Positions 1 to 5,815 are shown, counted from the stretch's first letter. The stretch: 9,716 bases of DNA from Galactobacter sp. (GCF_022712295.1 NZ_JALAGT010000191.1:1-9716); one strand, 5' to 3'. Notes: generated by a model from the sequence alone, not told the origin. A program made the numbers and translations.

Positions 1-37
1 AGGAGTTGTTGATCACGGCGATCTACACCGGGAAGTT

Positions 38-1594
38 CTAGAAGACGCAGGTGCCCAGTTCCTGAATGGACATCTGGAACCAGCCGTCGCCGTCGATACC
101 CCACACCGTGATCTCCGGGCAGGCCACCTTGGCGCCCATGGCTGCGGGAACGCAGAAGCCCATGGTTCCCAGGCCGGCGGAGTTCAGCCAGTGCCGCGGT
201 TCCTCGTAGCGGATGAACTGTGAGGCCCACATCTGATGCTGACCCACACCTGCGGCGTAGATGGCATCCGGGCCGGAGAGTTCACCGATGCGCTGGATGA
301 CGTGCTGCGGGGTGAGCGCGCCGTCCGTAGCGGGGGTGTAACCGAGCGGATAGGTCTCCCGCAGGCGGTTCAACGTTGCCCACCACGCGGTCAAGTCGGG
401 GAAAAGCCCCTCGTCGCGGCGCTTGGTGAACTCGGCGGTCAGTTCCGGGATGATGACATCAAGGGTGCCGACGATCGGGACGTCAGCGACGCGGTTCTTG
501 GAGATCTCGGCGGGATCGATGTCCACGTGGATCACCTTGGCATCAGGCGCGAAGGAGGCCAGCACACCGGTGACGCGGTCGTCGAAACGTGCGCCGAGGG
601 TGATGAGCAGATCCGCCTGCTGCAGCGCGGCCACCGCGGACACCGAACCGTGCATACCGGGCATGCCCACGTGCTGGGCATGGGAGTCGGGGAACACGCC
701 CCGAGCCGTGAGCGTGGTAACCAGGGGGGCGCCGGTGAGCTCCGCGAACTCCTTGAGCTCCGCCGCGGCATCGGCCTTGACGAGGCCGCCGCCCGCGTAG
801 ATCACGGGACGCTTGGATGAGGCAAAGAGCTTCGCGGCCTCACGCACCTGCTTGGCGTGGCCCTTCATCACCGGGCGATAGCCGGGCAGATCCAGTTCCG
901 GCGGCCACGCGAAGTCGAATTCGGCCTGCTGCGCGTCCTTGGTGATATCCACCAGGACCGGACCTTGACGGCCACTCTCGGCGAGGTAGAAGGCGTTGGC
1001 CATGGCCTCGGGAATGTCCTCAGGGCGGGTCACCAGACGCGAGTGCTTGGTGATGGGCATCGTGATGCCCACGATGTCAGCTTCCTGGAAGGCATCCGTA
1101 CCGATCAGGCCGGAACCGACCTGGCCGGTGATGGCAACCATGGGAATGGAGTCCATGTTGGCATCCGCGAGTGCGGTGACGAGGTTCGTGGCGCCCGGCC
1201 CGGACGTCGCGATGGCCACGCCCGTCTTACCGGTGGCCAGGGCATAACCCTCGGCTGCGTGTCCCGCACCCTGCTCGTGGCGCACCAGGATGTGACGGAT
1301 CTTCTCCGTCTCCAGCAGCGGGTCATAGGTGGGAAGGATGGTGCCGCCCGGAAGGCCGAAGACGTCAGTGACACCCAATTCCTCAAGGCAACGAACAATT
1401 GCCTGCGCACCCGTCATGCGCGTGGGCTCGACCACTCGATTGGGACCAGGGACGAGCGAGCGTACGGCCTGCCCGTCCGCTGCATTACCGGCCGGTTCCC
1501 CTGCGGCGGAGATCTGCTTCTCCGCCGGATCCGGTGATGCCTTGGACACGGCGCGGGCCACGGTCTGCGGTGTGGCGTGTGGGGCCTGTGTCAT
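38..1594 (-). CDS. ilvB: Acetolactate synthase large subunit, interrupted by in-frame stops near the left edge
   Basis: Thiamine-diphosphate enzyme that condenses two pyruvates to acetolactate, or pyruvate plus 2-oxobutyrate to acetohydroxybutyrate: the first common step of valine, leucine and isoleucine synthesis, in the cytoplasm. The open frame gives 518 residues against roughly 600-630 for the family. A disordered N-terminal extension (about 1-55) precedes the pyrimidine-binding domain from RMTGAQAIV. The catalytic glutamate is E107 in RHEQGAGHAAEGYA. SGPGATNL, GTDAFQEADIVGITMP and the central-domain GARFDDRVTG are classic for the family. The cofactor motif begins at GDG (502-504), but TAG at 40-38 ends the frame 14 codons later. 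A second TAG lies at 25-23 in the same frame. The codons between and after still read NFPV-(stop)-IAVINNS, so the NN half of the GDG...NN motif survives beyond the stops, and the gene runs off the window. The ATG at 1594 follows GGAAGGTGG at SD distance. Family call is very sure; whether the gene is intact is not. Confidence 0.93.
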   Translation of the reverse strand: MTQAPHATPQTVARAVSKASPDPAEKQISAAGEPAGNAADGQAVRSLVPGPNRVVEPTRMTGAQAIVRCLEELGVTDVFGLPGGTILPTYDPLLETEKIRHILVRHEQGAGHAAEGYALATGKTGVAIATSGPGATNLVTALADANMDSIPMVAITGQVGSGLIGTDAFQEADIVGITMPITKHSRLVTRPEDIPEAMANAFYLAESGRQGPVLVDITKDAQQAEFDFAWPPELDLPGYRPVMKGHAKQVREAAKLFASSKRPVIYAGGGLVKADAAAELKEFAELTGAPLVTTLTARGVFPDSHAQHVGMPGMHGSVSAVAALQQADLLITLGARFDDRVTGVLASFAPDAKVIHVDIDPAEISKNRVADVPIVGTLDVIIPELTAEFTKRRDEGLFPDLTAWWATLNRLRETYPLGYTPATDGALTPQHVIQRIGELSGPDAIYAAGVGQHQMWASQFIRYEEPRHWLNSAGLGTMGFCVPAAMGAKVACPEITVWGIDGDGWFQMSIQELGTCVF

Positions 1595-1633
1595 CGGTAT
1601 CCACCTTCCTTCACGTGCGTGCTTCCATGAACG

Positions 1634-1684
1634 CGTACGGCCCCTTTCACGGAAGGGCCGCAGCAGCGGCCCCGTGACCGTACG
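1634..1684 (-). promoter_or_regulatory. Structured leader upstream of ilvB, possible attenuator
   Basis: Three stacked stems share one centre: 1634-1640 with 1678-1684 (7 bp), 1647-1652 with 1672-1677 (6 bp) and 1656-1661 with 1666-1671 (6 bp) around a four-base loop. A competing hairpin pairs 1639-1645 with 1653-1659 and would break both the outer and inner stems. Two mutually exclusive folds about 40 bases before the ilvB start codon suggest attenuation-type control. Attenuation is established for ilvBNC in Corynebacterium glutamicum, but I found no convincing leader peptide rich in Leu, Val or Ile codons here. The hairpin itself is certain; a switching role is inference. Confidence 0.5.
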
Positions 1685-1689
1685 TTCCT

Positions 1690-1718
1690 ATTCAATCCGG
1701 CCGCACACCAGAGATCAA
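1690..1718 (-). promoter_or_regulatory. Candidate ilvB promoter
   Basis: On the minus strand TTGATC (1718-1713) is followed after exactly 17 bases by TTGAAT (1695-1690), a fair match to sigma-70-type -35 and -10 hexamers (4 of 6 each). Transcription would begin just ahead of the structured leader. A competing candidate uses GACAAT (1736-1731) as -10, with the palindromic repeats at its -35. A consensus-like TTGACA (1786-1781) has no good -10 at 17 bases. Assignment is tentative. Confidence 0.3.
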
Positions 1719-1744
1719 ACGACTGACCCGATTGTCTCACTATT

Positions 1745-1775
1745 TGGACCACGGTCCACGTTGTGGACGCTGGAC
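1745..1775. promoter_or_regulatory. Overlapping inverted repeats, candidate operator
   Basis: TGGACC-AC-GGTCCA (1745-1758) and GTCCAC-GTT-GTGGAC (1754-1768) are two six-base-arm palindromes sharing the GTCCA half-site. A further TGGAC lies at 1771-1775, so the five-base half-site occurs four times in 31 bases. The cluster sits about 150 bases upstream of the ilvB start, next to promoter-like hexamers, as expected for the operator of a dimeric repressor or activator. The regulator is not identifiable from the sequence. Confidence 0.4.
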
Positions 1776-1868
1776 AGGGATGTCAACGGGCGTTCGGTAC
1801 CTCCTCCGGAGTCATCCTTCTGCTGCTGGCGGCGCTCCATCTGCGTGTCGCTGTCCGGCAGAAACGAA

Positions 1869-1918
1869 CGAGTGCCTCACGTCGCGGAACCTGTCAGATC
1901 CTGGACGCAAGGCACTCG
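1869..1918 (-). terminator. Terminator-like hairpin after the downstream LRV-like membrane-protein gene
   Basis: A perfect 9-bp inverted repeat (CGAGTGCCT at 1869-1877, AGGCACTCG at 1910-1918) lies about 20 bases past the TGA at 1937. Inside it CGTC and GACG can extend the stem. Read on the minus strand, the hairpin is followed by TTCGTTTCTG, a short T-rich tail. The loop is long for an intrinsic terminator, so the role is likely but not certain. Confidence 0.5.
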
Positions 1919-1936
1919 GATTCGTCCGGTTGGAGG

Positions 1937-3385
1937 TCACTCCTGGTTCCGGCCGTAGGGATCCTGCCCGGGCTGCGGCCGACCGTACGGGTTCTGCTGT
2001 TGACCATACGGATGCTCAGGCTGCTGAGCGGTCGGCGTCTGCCCATACGGGTTCTGCTGTTGACCGTACGGATTCTCCGGTTGAGCGGGTTGCCCCCAAG
2101 TCTGCTGAGCGGGCTGGTCCCACGCCTGTTGTTTCCCGGTGGACTCCTGATTCGCCGCGGCTGCACTTGCGGCCAGGTCGTTCACCTTGCGAGGGGGTAC
2201 GGCGACGAGCAGTGCAACGATCACGATGAGGATCGCGAGAATGCCGAGGATGATGGCGCCGAAGCCGAGCTTGATGTCGATCAGGCGCCAAACCGAACTG
2301 TCAGAGACGATGTCGTCAATCTCTTCACGGATGTCGTCGGCGTCGTAGTCTCCGAAGTAGTCGGAGTAACGGTGGAAGAGTGAAGGCAGTGCGTCTTCGA
2401 AATGGCTGCGGATCGCACCAGAGAAATCGAGCTTGTTGCCCGATGCTGCACCGAAGCCGGCAATAAGTCCGAGGATGCCGGCGGCCAAGCCCGCCACGGC
2501 GGCACCGATGCGGGCCCAGAGCCTTCGAGTGGCGAACGCCAGAGCTGCCAACACGATCGTGATGACCAACAGGATCACCAGATAGATCCCGATGTGTCCT
2601 TGAGAGTTGCCGTAGAAACTGGCGCTTCCATCCGGAATCTTGAACGGCTCATCGGTGCTCTCGTTGCGGTAAATGATCCGAGCTGACGGGAAGAACATGG
2701 CACCGACGGCCAGCAGGCTGAGACCGGCCAGAACCAGAGGCAACCAGCCCAGCAGTTTGGCCGGGCCTGTTTCCTTGTTCTGAGTGTCTACCGCGCTCCG
2801 GAATCCGCGCGCCGCGCCTGCTGCAATCTGCTTGGTCCCCTCACCGAACTGCTGAGCCGCGGACCGGTCGGTGGGCTGGGCGGCCGAGGCCGACCCCGGC
2901 TGCTGCCACGCGTTTTGGTTCGGATGCGAGTCCTGCTCCGACCTGCGAGTGTCGTGTTGCCAAGCCGAAGCGGCCGAGGGCGACGAGGCTGCCGCCGAGC
3001 TTGCCTCCGCCGCCGAACTCACCACGGGCCTGAACACCGTGGTCTCGTCCGATTCCGAGGTATTTTCGTAGGACGCCGCCGAGGGCGACGACGCAGCGGC
3101 TGGACCGGCGTCGGCTGCTGAACCCGCCACGGGCCTGAACACCGTGGTCTCATCTGAGTCCCGGCCATCCAGGACAGAAGACGCGGCGTCGGCTGCGGCA
3201 ACGGGGTACGCCGCTTGGTTCTGCTTGATCCACTCGGTCAGACCGGGATAGCAGTTGGGGTGGCCGAGGATGCCGTCCCAAAGATCTGGCCGGAACTGGG
3301 CCAGATGAGCCAGTGATGCTGCGTCGATGGACGGATCGGAGATCCGGTTCGCATCGAAATGTGCTGGGTCCACGGGCTGGTTCAT
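1937..3385 (-). CDS. LRV-like N-terminal module, four-helix membrane protein of unknown function (paralogue 2)
   Basis: 482 residues, function unknown. Residues 1-57 form a short helical module with SLAHLAQFRPDLWDGIL and HPNCYPGLTEWI, resembling the variant leucine-rich repeat (LRV) module at the N-terminus of many actinobacterial membrane proteins. Residues 58-205 are Ala/Ser/Gln-rich and hold a tandem 35-residue duplication with DETTVFRPV at 78-86 and 113-121. Membrane segments lie near 212-232, 265-285, 293-314 and 374-396. Arg/Lys after segments 2 and 4 place both termini in the cytoplasm. The outer loop between segments 3 and 4 is strongly acidic at 342-362 (10 Asp/Glu). The tail (438-478) has five PYG repeats. 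I chose the ATG at 3385 because GAGGTAA sits before it and the protein then begins MNQP like its paralogue at 3782-5023; an in-frame ATG at 3469 adds 28 unrelated residues and has no such match. No catalytic motif is visible; a cell-envelope sensor or scaffold is a guess. Confidence 0.8.
   Translation of the reverse strand: MNQPVDPAHFDANRISDPSIDAASLAHLAQFRPDLWDGILGHPNCYPGLTEWIKQNQAAYPVAAADAASSVLDGRDSDETTVFRPVAGSAADAGPAAASSPSAASYENTSESDETTVFRPVVSSAAEASSAAASSPSAASAWQHDTRRSEQDSHPNQNAWQQPGSASAAQPTDRSAAQQFGEGTKQIAAGAARGFRSAVDTQNKETGPAKLLGWLPLVLAGLSLLAVGAMFFPSARIIYRNESTDEPFKIPDGSASFYGNSQGHIGIYLVILLVITIVLAALAFATRRLWARIGAAVAGLAAGILGLIAGFGAASGNKLDFSGAIRSHFEDALPSLFHRYSDYFGDYDADDIREEIDDIVSDSSVWRLIDIKLGFGAIILGILAILIVIVALLVAVPPRKVNDLAASAAAANQESTGKQQAWDQPAQQTWGQPAQPENPYGQQQNPYGQTPTAQQPEHPYGQQQNPYGRPQPGQDPYGRNQE
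1986..2065 (-). repeat. 60-base repeat encoding the PYG-rich tail
   Basis: A 20-base identical segment occurs at 1986-2005 and 2046-2065, period 60 bases (20 codons). It encodes the repeated HPYGQQQNPYG-type units at the C-terminus of the membrane protein. It is an in-frame low-complexity expansion; the paralogue has an independently phased PYG tail. Confidence 0.65.
3022..3151 (-). repeat. 105-base tandem duplication inside the membrane-protein gene
   Basis: An identical 25-base segment occurs at 3022-3046 and 3127-3151, exactly 105 bases apart, and weaker similarity with the same period extends on the low-coordinate side (2974 against 3079). The period is 35 codons, so the frame is kept and the repeat duplicates the linker segment with SDETTVFRPV followed by an Ala/Ser-rich stretch. 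The two copies have diverged more outside the motif than within it. Confidence 0.8.
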
Positions 3386-3389
3386 GTGC

Positions 3390-3396
3390 TTACCTC
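3390..3396 (-). promoter_or_regulatory. Ribosome binding site fixing the start at 3385
   Basis: GAGGTAA on the minus strand ends four bases before the ATG at 3385, with CGAGG a few bases further upstream. The paralogue has a similar GAGAGGTA (5035-5028) before its MNQP start. This supports 3385 over the longer in-frame start at 3469. Confidence 0.65.
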
Positions 3397-3508
3397 GCTT
3401 GAACGGCAACGTTGTGATGACTAAATCCAAGCTCCAGCGTAACCAATACCCACCGTTGCAAGCCTGCACGGACGTCGCAACGCGACTTCTTCACACCCCC
3501 ACACGTTC

Positions 3509-3684
3509 AGGCTATCCGTGACGTCGGCCATCCCAGCTCAGACCTTCCGCCTCTGCCTCCACACCTTGCCCAGGCTTTCCGTCACGACCCCCTGAAGAAG
3601 CTAGGGGGTAGCGACGGAAAGCCTCAGGAAAAAGCACGACGCATCACCGATGGCAGCGCTCAATGGTGGACCGACGGAAAGCCT
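3509..3684. repeat. Nested inverted-repeat array with a long central hairpin
   Basis: The 12-mer AGGCTTTCCGTC occurs at 3572-3583, as its reverse complement at 3613-3624 and 3673-3684, and as a 10/12 match at 3509-3520. The inner pair plus its flanks folds into a 22-position stem with two mismatches (3572-3593 with 3603-3624) around a nine-base loop. The outer pair is almost concentric with it. The two reverse copies share more context (CTGAGGCTTTCCGTCG preceded by CGTGC and a T-rich run). It may be a second, bidirectional terminator, an intergenic REP/MITE-like element or a protein-binding site; the sequence does not decide. Confidence 0.75.
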
Positions 3685-3714
3685 CAGAAGAATGCACGGG
3701 TAGCTGTAAGACGA

Positions 3715-3747
3715 CCGCCCCGGCTCACGATTCGTGAGACGGGGCGG
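3715..3747 (-). terminator. Hairpin terminator after the upstream LRV-like gene
   Basis: Symmetric hairpin: CCGCCCCG (3715-3722) pairs with CGGGGCGG (3740-3747), a two-base internal mismatch follows, then TCACG (3725-3729) pairs with CGTGA (3733-3737) around a three-base loop. It begins 34 bases past the stop at 3782. The minus-strand tail is TCGTCTT, only moderately T-rich, which is usual for high-GC actinobacteria. Confidence 0.75.
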
Positions 3748-3781
3748 CGTGGTGGCCCGGTATGCGGCCGACGGAGGTTGC

Positions 3782-5023
3782 TTACGGCTGCTGACCGTAG
3801 GGCGGCTGACCGGAGCCGTCATCCTGGCCGGCCACAGGGCCACCGTAGGGGTTCTGGCCGGAGCCGTTTTGAGGGCCACCGGCAGCGGGACCGTTGTTTT
3901 GGGCACCGTACGGGTTCTGGCCACCGTACGAGTTCTGGGCACCGTACGGGTTCTGGCTGGCGTCAGGACCCGGGCCGGCAGCAGGACCGTTGTCGGGACC
4001 GGCCGAGGAACCCGCGGCACCGGAATTACCAGCCGAAGCACCGGAGACCTTGTTCGGCGGCACGATGATCGCGATGGCCGCAAGGATCACGATGATGGAG
4101 AGGATACCGAGCAGCACCGCGCCAACACCGGGACTAACGCCGAATCCGCCCAATCCACCGAACGACGAGTTCAGGTCGTTGAGCTGGCTGGATACGCCGA
4201 AACCGTCGATGAACCCGAAGATCGCGGCGACGATACCGATCACTCCAGCGGTAATACGCGCCCACAGTAGGCCTGGCTTGATGAAGACAAGGACGCCACC
4301 GGCGGCCGCCAGGAGGAACATGATCAACAGGATTGGACCGTCGCCACCGCTCCAATACCCAATGCTTTGCTTTCCTCCGTAGCTGCCGAGGTTGACGCGC
4401 GCCGCGGGCAGGAACGTGCTGATCACACACAACACCGCGGAGACCGCAAGGACTGCCGGGATCCATCCCAAGATCGCGCCGAGGCCCGTCGCCTTCTGCT
4501 GCGCACCGAGTGCGCCCTGGAACGCCTGCTGCGCTCCCCCGAACATCTGCTTGGCTCCCTCGGTGAACTGCTGGCTGCCGCTCTGCCCGGGCTGGGCCTG
4601 CGAACCGGCGGCGTCCGGAGCACCCTGCGGTGCACCCCACGGGGACTGCTGCTGAGGGGCGCCGTATCCAGGCTGCTGGGCCGAAGCAGCCGAGCCCGAC
4701 TGCTGGAAGCCCGACTGCTGGAAGCCCGACTGTTGGGCTCGCGGCTGCTGGACACCCGGCTGTTGGGCGGAAGCCGCGGATCCCGGAGCTGCTTGCTGCC
4801 GCGGTTCAACCGGCTGGGCGGAATCAGTGGCGGGAGCTGCGGGGGCAGCAGGGGCCTGCTGCTCAATCCACTCCTTCAACGCCGGATAGCAGTTGGGATG
4901 GTTGGCGATGCTCTGGCGCAGGTCTGGCCGCGACTGCGCCAGCTTCGCCAAGGTCGCCTGGTCGAAGTTCGGATCCGCCAGTGCGGCCGGATCGAAACTC
5001 GCCGGGTCAAAGGGCTGATTCAT
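3782..5023 (-). CDS. LRV-like N-terminal module, four-helix membrane protein of unknown function (paralogue 1)
   Basis: 413 residues, function unknown, paralogous to the gene at 1937-3385. Residues 1-55 carry the same helical module (TLAKLAQSRPDLRQSIA, NHPNCYPALKEWI), resembling actinobacterial variant leucine-rich repeat domains. A Gln/Ala/Pro/Ser-rich linker (56-150) includes a QQSGF triplet repeat. A conserved stretch before the membrane (QQFTEGAKQ, 151-159; QQFGEGTKQ in the paralogue) leads into segments near 181-203, 229-248, 255-275 and 299-321. The PPNK after segment 4 and the four-helix count put both ends in the cytoplasm. The tail is Gly/Asn/Gln-rich with NPYGAQ-type six-residue repeats. 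Unlike its paralogue it lacks the DETTVFRPV repeat, and the loop between segments 3 and 4 is short and Gly/Ser-rich, not acidic. GAGAGGTA precedes the ATG at 5023. A strong hairpin follows the stop, so the two paralogues are probably separate transcription units. Confidence 0.8.
   Translation of the reverse strand: MNQPFDPASFDPAALADPNFDQATLAKLAQSRPDLRQSIANHPNCYPALKEWIEQQAPAAPAAPATDSAQPVEPRQQAAPGSAASAQQPGVQQPRAQQSGFQQSGFQQSGSAASAQQPGYGAPQQQSPWGAPQGAPDAAGSQAQPGQSGSQQFTEGAKQMFGGAQQAFQGALGAQQKATGLGAILGWIPAVLAVSAVLCVISTFLPAARVNLGSYGGKQSIGYWSGGDGPILLIMFLLAAAGGVLVFIKPGLLWARITAGVIGIVAAIFGFIDGFGVSSQLNDLNSSFGGLGGFGVSPGVGAVLLGILSIIVILAAIAIIVPPNKVSGASAGNSGAAGSSAGPDNGPAAGPGPDASQNPYGAQNSYGGQNPYGAQNNGPAAGGPQNGSGQNPYGGPVAGQDDGSGQPPYGQQP
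4695..4736 (-). repeat. 15-base tandem repeat encoding QQSGF units
   Basis: CCCGACTGCTGGAAG is repeated at 4695-4709 and 4710-4724, with a partial third copy to 4736. It encodes the QQSGF repeats in the cytoplasmic linker of the membrane protein. The unit is in frame and prone to copy-number change by slippage. Confidence 0.7.
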
Positions 5024-5027
5024 GATC

Positions 5028-5035
5028 TACCTCTC
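5028..5035 (-). promoter_or_regulatory. Ribosome binding site of the upstream LRV-like gene
   Basis: GAGAGGTA on the minus strand stands four bases before the ATG at 5023 and resembles the site used by the paralogue, supporting this start. Confidence 0.6.
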
Positions 5036-5179
5036 GCTACGTCCTCATAGGTGAGTGATGTGTCCAGAAGACAGACTACAAATATTGCAGGGTTCTTCCA
5101 CATATTTCATGAATTCCGGGTGGCGAAATATTGACTCTCTGGCTCGGGCCGTTCGTCACGACGTCCAGTATCACCACGC
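5036..5179 (-). promoter_or_regulatory. AT-rich upstream region, probable promoter of the LRV-like gene
   Basis: Between the SD site and the operon terminator the base composition becomes clearly AT-richer than the flanking genes. The octamer AAATATTG appears twice in direct orientation (5080-5087 and 5126-5133, 46 bases apart), with a TTCATGAA palindrome between them at 5106-5113. No consensus -35/-10 pair is convincing. The region most likely carries the promoter and perhaps a regulator site. Confidence 0.35.
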
Positions 5180-5219
5180 ACAACGGGCCCAACCCCGTAG
5201 AAAGGGGTGGGCCCGTTGT
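5180..5219 (-). terminator. Hairpin terminator closing the transporter-hydrolase operon
   Basis: ACAACGGGCCCA (5180-5191) pairs with its complement at 5208-5219. After one mismatch, three more C-G pairs continue to a loop at 5196-5203, giving about 15 pairs. It begins 52 bases past the DUF3237 stop at 5271. There is no T tract on the minus strand, as in many actinobacterial hairpins, but size and place make it a good operon terminator. It could also limit read-through from the other direction. Confidence 0.7.
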
Positions 5220-5270
5220 CAGCGATCCGGAGATCCGAGAGGCCGGAAAGGCAGTCAGTCTCCCGCTCGG

Positions 5271-5815
5271 TCAGCGCACCAACCAGACGCGGATGATGAT
5301 CAAACCCTTCTCGTCGTCGAACCCGCCGTCCACGGCTGAGCCCACGAACTGGTGCTGCGCCATCCAGGCGTAGCGAGGATCATCGGTGCGAAATACGGGG
5401 GCGCAGCGGAAGTAGTACTCGGACTCATCCACCGACTCCCCCGCCTCCAACCGCGCGTCGACTGAGGCCGGAGCCAACCAGTACCCACGGTTGACGACGT
5501 CTACGACCGCTCCGTCCTGGGTACGGATCAGGTAACGTGCCTCCACCTGGCAGGACTCACCACGGGTCGTGGACCAGTCGCCGCCACCTGGGATGATCTC
5601 TCCCGACATCAGCGGCCCGGCGACCGGGCCCCCACCACCGGGGTGAACTCCACGTTCTCCAGCTCCGAGGTACCGATGTGGATACTCGGCTCGCAATGGG
5701 CCTGGATCTCGAAGGCGAACTGCAGCGAAGGCGCCGGAGGCACCGGAGCCGGGTCCGCGCCGTCGGGCACAGAAGGGACCAACGGCAGCCCCAAGGAATC
5801 CACCTCGACACTCAT
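5271..5815 (-). pseudogene. DUF3237 family protein, split by a one-base frameshift
   Basis: DUF3237 proteins (about 150-180 residues) are small, probably cytoplasmic beta-rich proteins of unknown function, often beside catabolic genes. The N-terminal part runs from the ATG at 5815 (MSVEVDSLGL, then FAFEIQAHCEPSIHIGTSELENVEFTPVVG) and stops at 5609. The rest of the family signature continues in another frame to 5271: GPLMSGEIIPGGGDWST, ARYLIRTQDGAVVDVVNRGYW, SEYYFRCAPVFRTDDPRYAWM and HQFVGSAVDGG. Restoring one G to the five-base G run on the minus strand (C run 5629-5633) fuses them smoothly as EFTPVVGGPVAGPLMSG. Everything else looks well preserved, so this is either a very recent mutation or a homopolymer error. 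The start overlaps the upstream hydrolase stop as ATGA (5815-5812), with GAGGGGG as SD, so it would be translationally coupled to it. Confidence 0.8.

Larger units (their letters stand above)
1595..1936 (-). other. Intergenic regulatory region upstream of ilvB
   Basis: This 342-base gap holds no convincing gene on either strand. From the upstream end it contains the terminator-like hairpin of the preceding membrane-protein gene (1869-1918), a stretch with no recognised element (about 1787-1868), a TTGACA-like hexamer at 1786-1781, overlapping palindromes (1745-1775), promoter-like hexamers and a long structured leader (1634-1684). Its size and contents suggest that ilvB is transcribed from its own regulated promoter and not by read-through. 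The individual elements are listed separately. Confidence 0.6.
3386..3781. other. 396-base gap between the two paralogous membrane-protein genes
   Basis: No coding sequence is convincing here. The gap contains the terminator of the upstream paralogue (3715-3747), a nested array of four inverted and direct repeats (3509-3684) and about 120 bases directly upstream of the downstream gene that should carry its promoter. I see no clear -35/-10 pair there; TTGGTT and TAGTCA on the minus strand, 17 bases apart, are weak. Confidence 0.6.

Noticed and set aside
23..40. Pyrrolysine or other recoding at the two TAG codons of ilvB
   Set aside because: No recoding machinery is visible in the window, the family needs no such residue and the site lies at the window edge where sequence error is likelier.
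1690..1740. Leader peptide for ilvB attenuation
   Set aside because: The short frames here (for example from a TTG near 1718) contain few Ile/Val/Leu codons and have no SD site.
3386..3469. Longer start for the downstream membrane protein (28 extra residues)
   Set aside because: The extra residues have no counterpart in the paralogue, whereas the ATG at 3385 has an SD site and gives the shared MNQP start.
3509..3684. CRISPR-like repeat array
   Set aside because: Copies are only about 12-18 bases long, lie in both orientations, have unequal spacing (about 41-63 bases) and no cas gene is near. The symmetry is palindromic, not array-like.
3601..4083. Minus-strand open frame overlapping the end of the upstream membrane-protein gene and the terminator
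   Set aside because: Arg/Pro/Thr-rich shadow of the PYG-repeat region, and it reads through a strong terminator hairpin.
4367..5050. Plus-strand open frame opposite the upstream LRV-like gene
   Set aside because: Leu/Arg/Gly-rich shadow translation of a Gln/Ala-rich gene; no SD site or domain.
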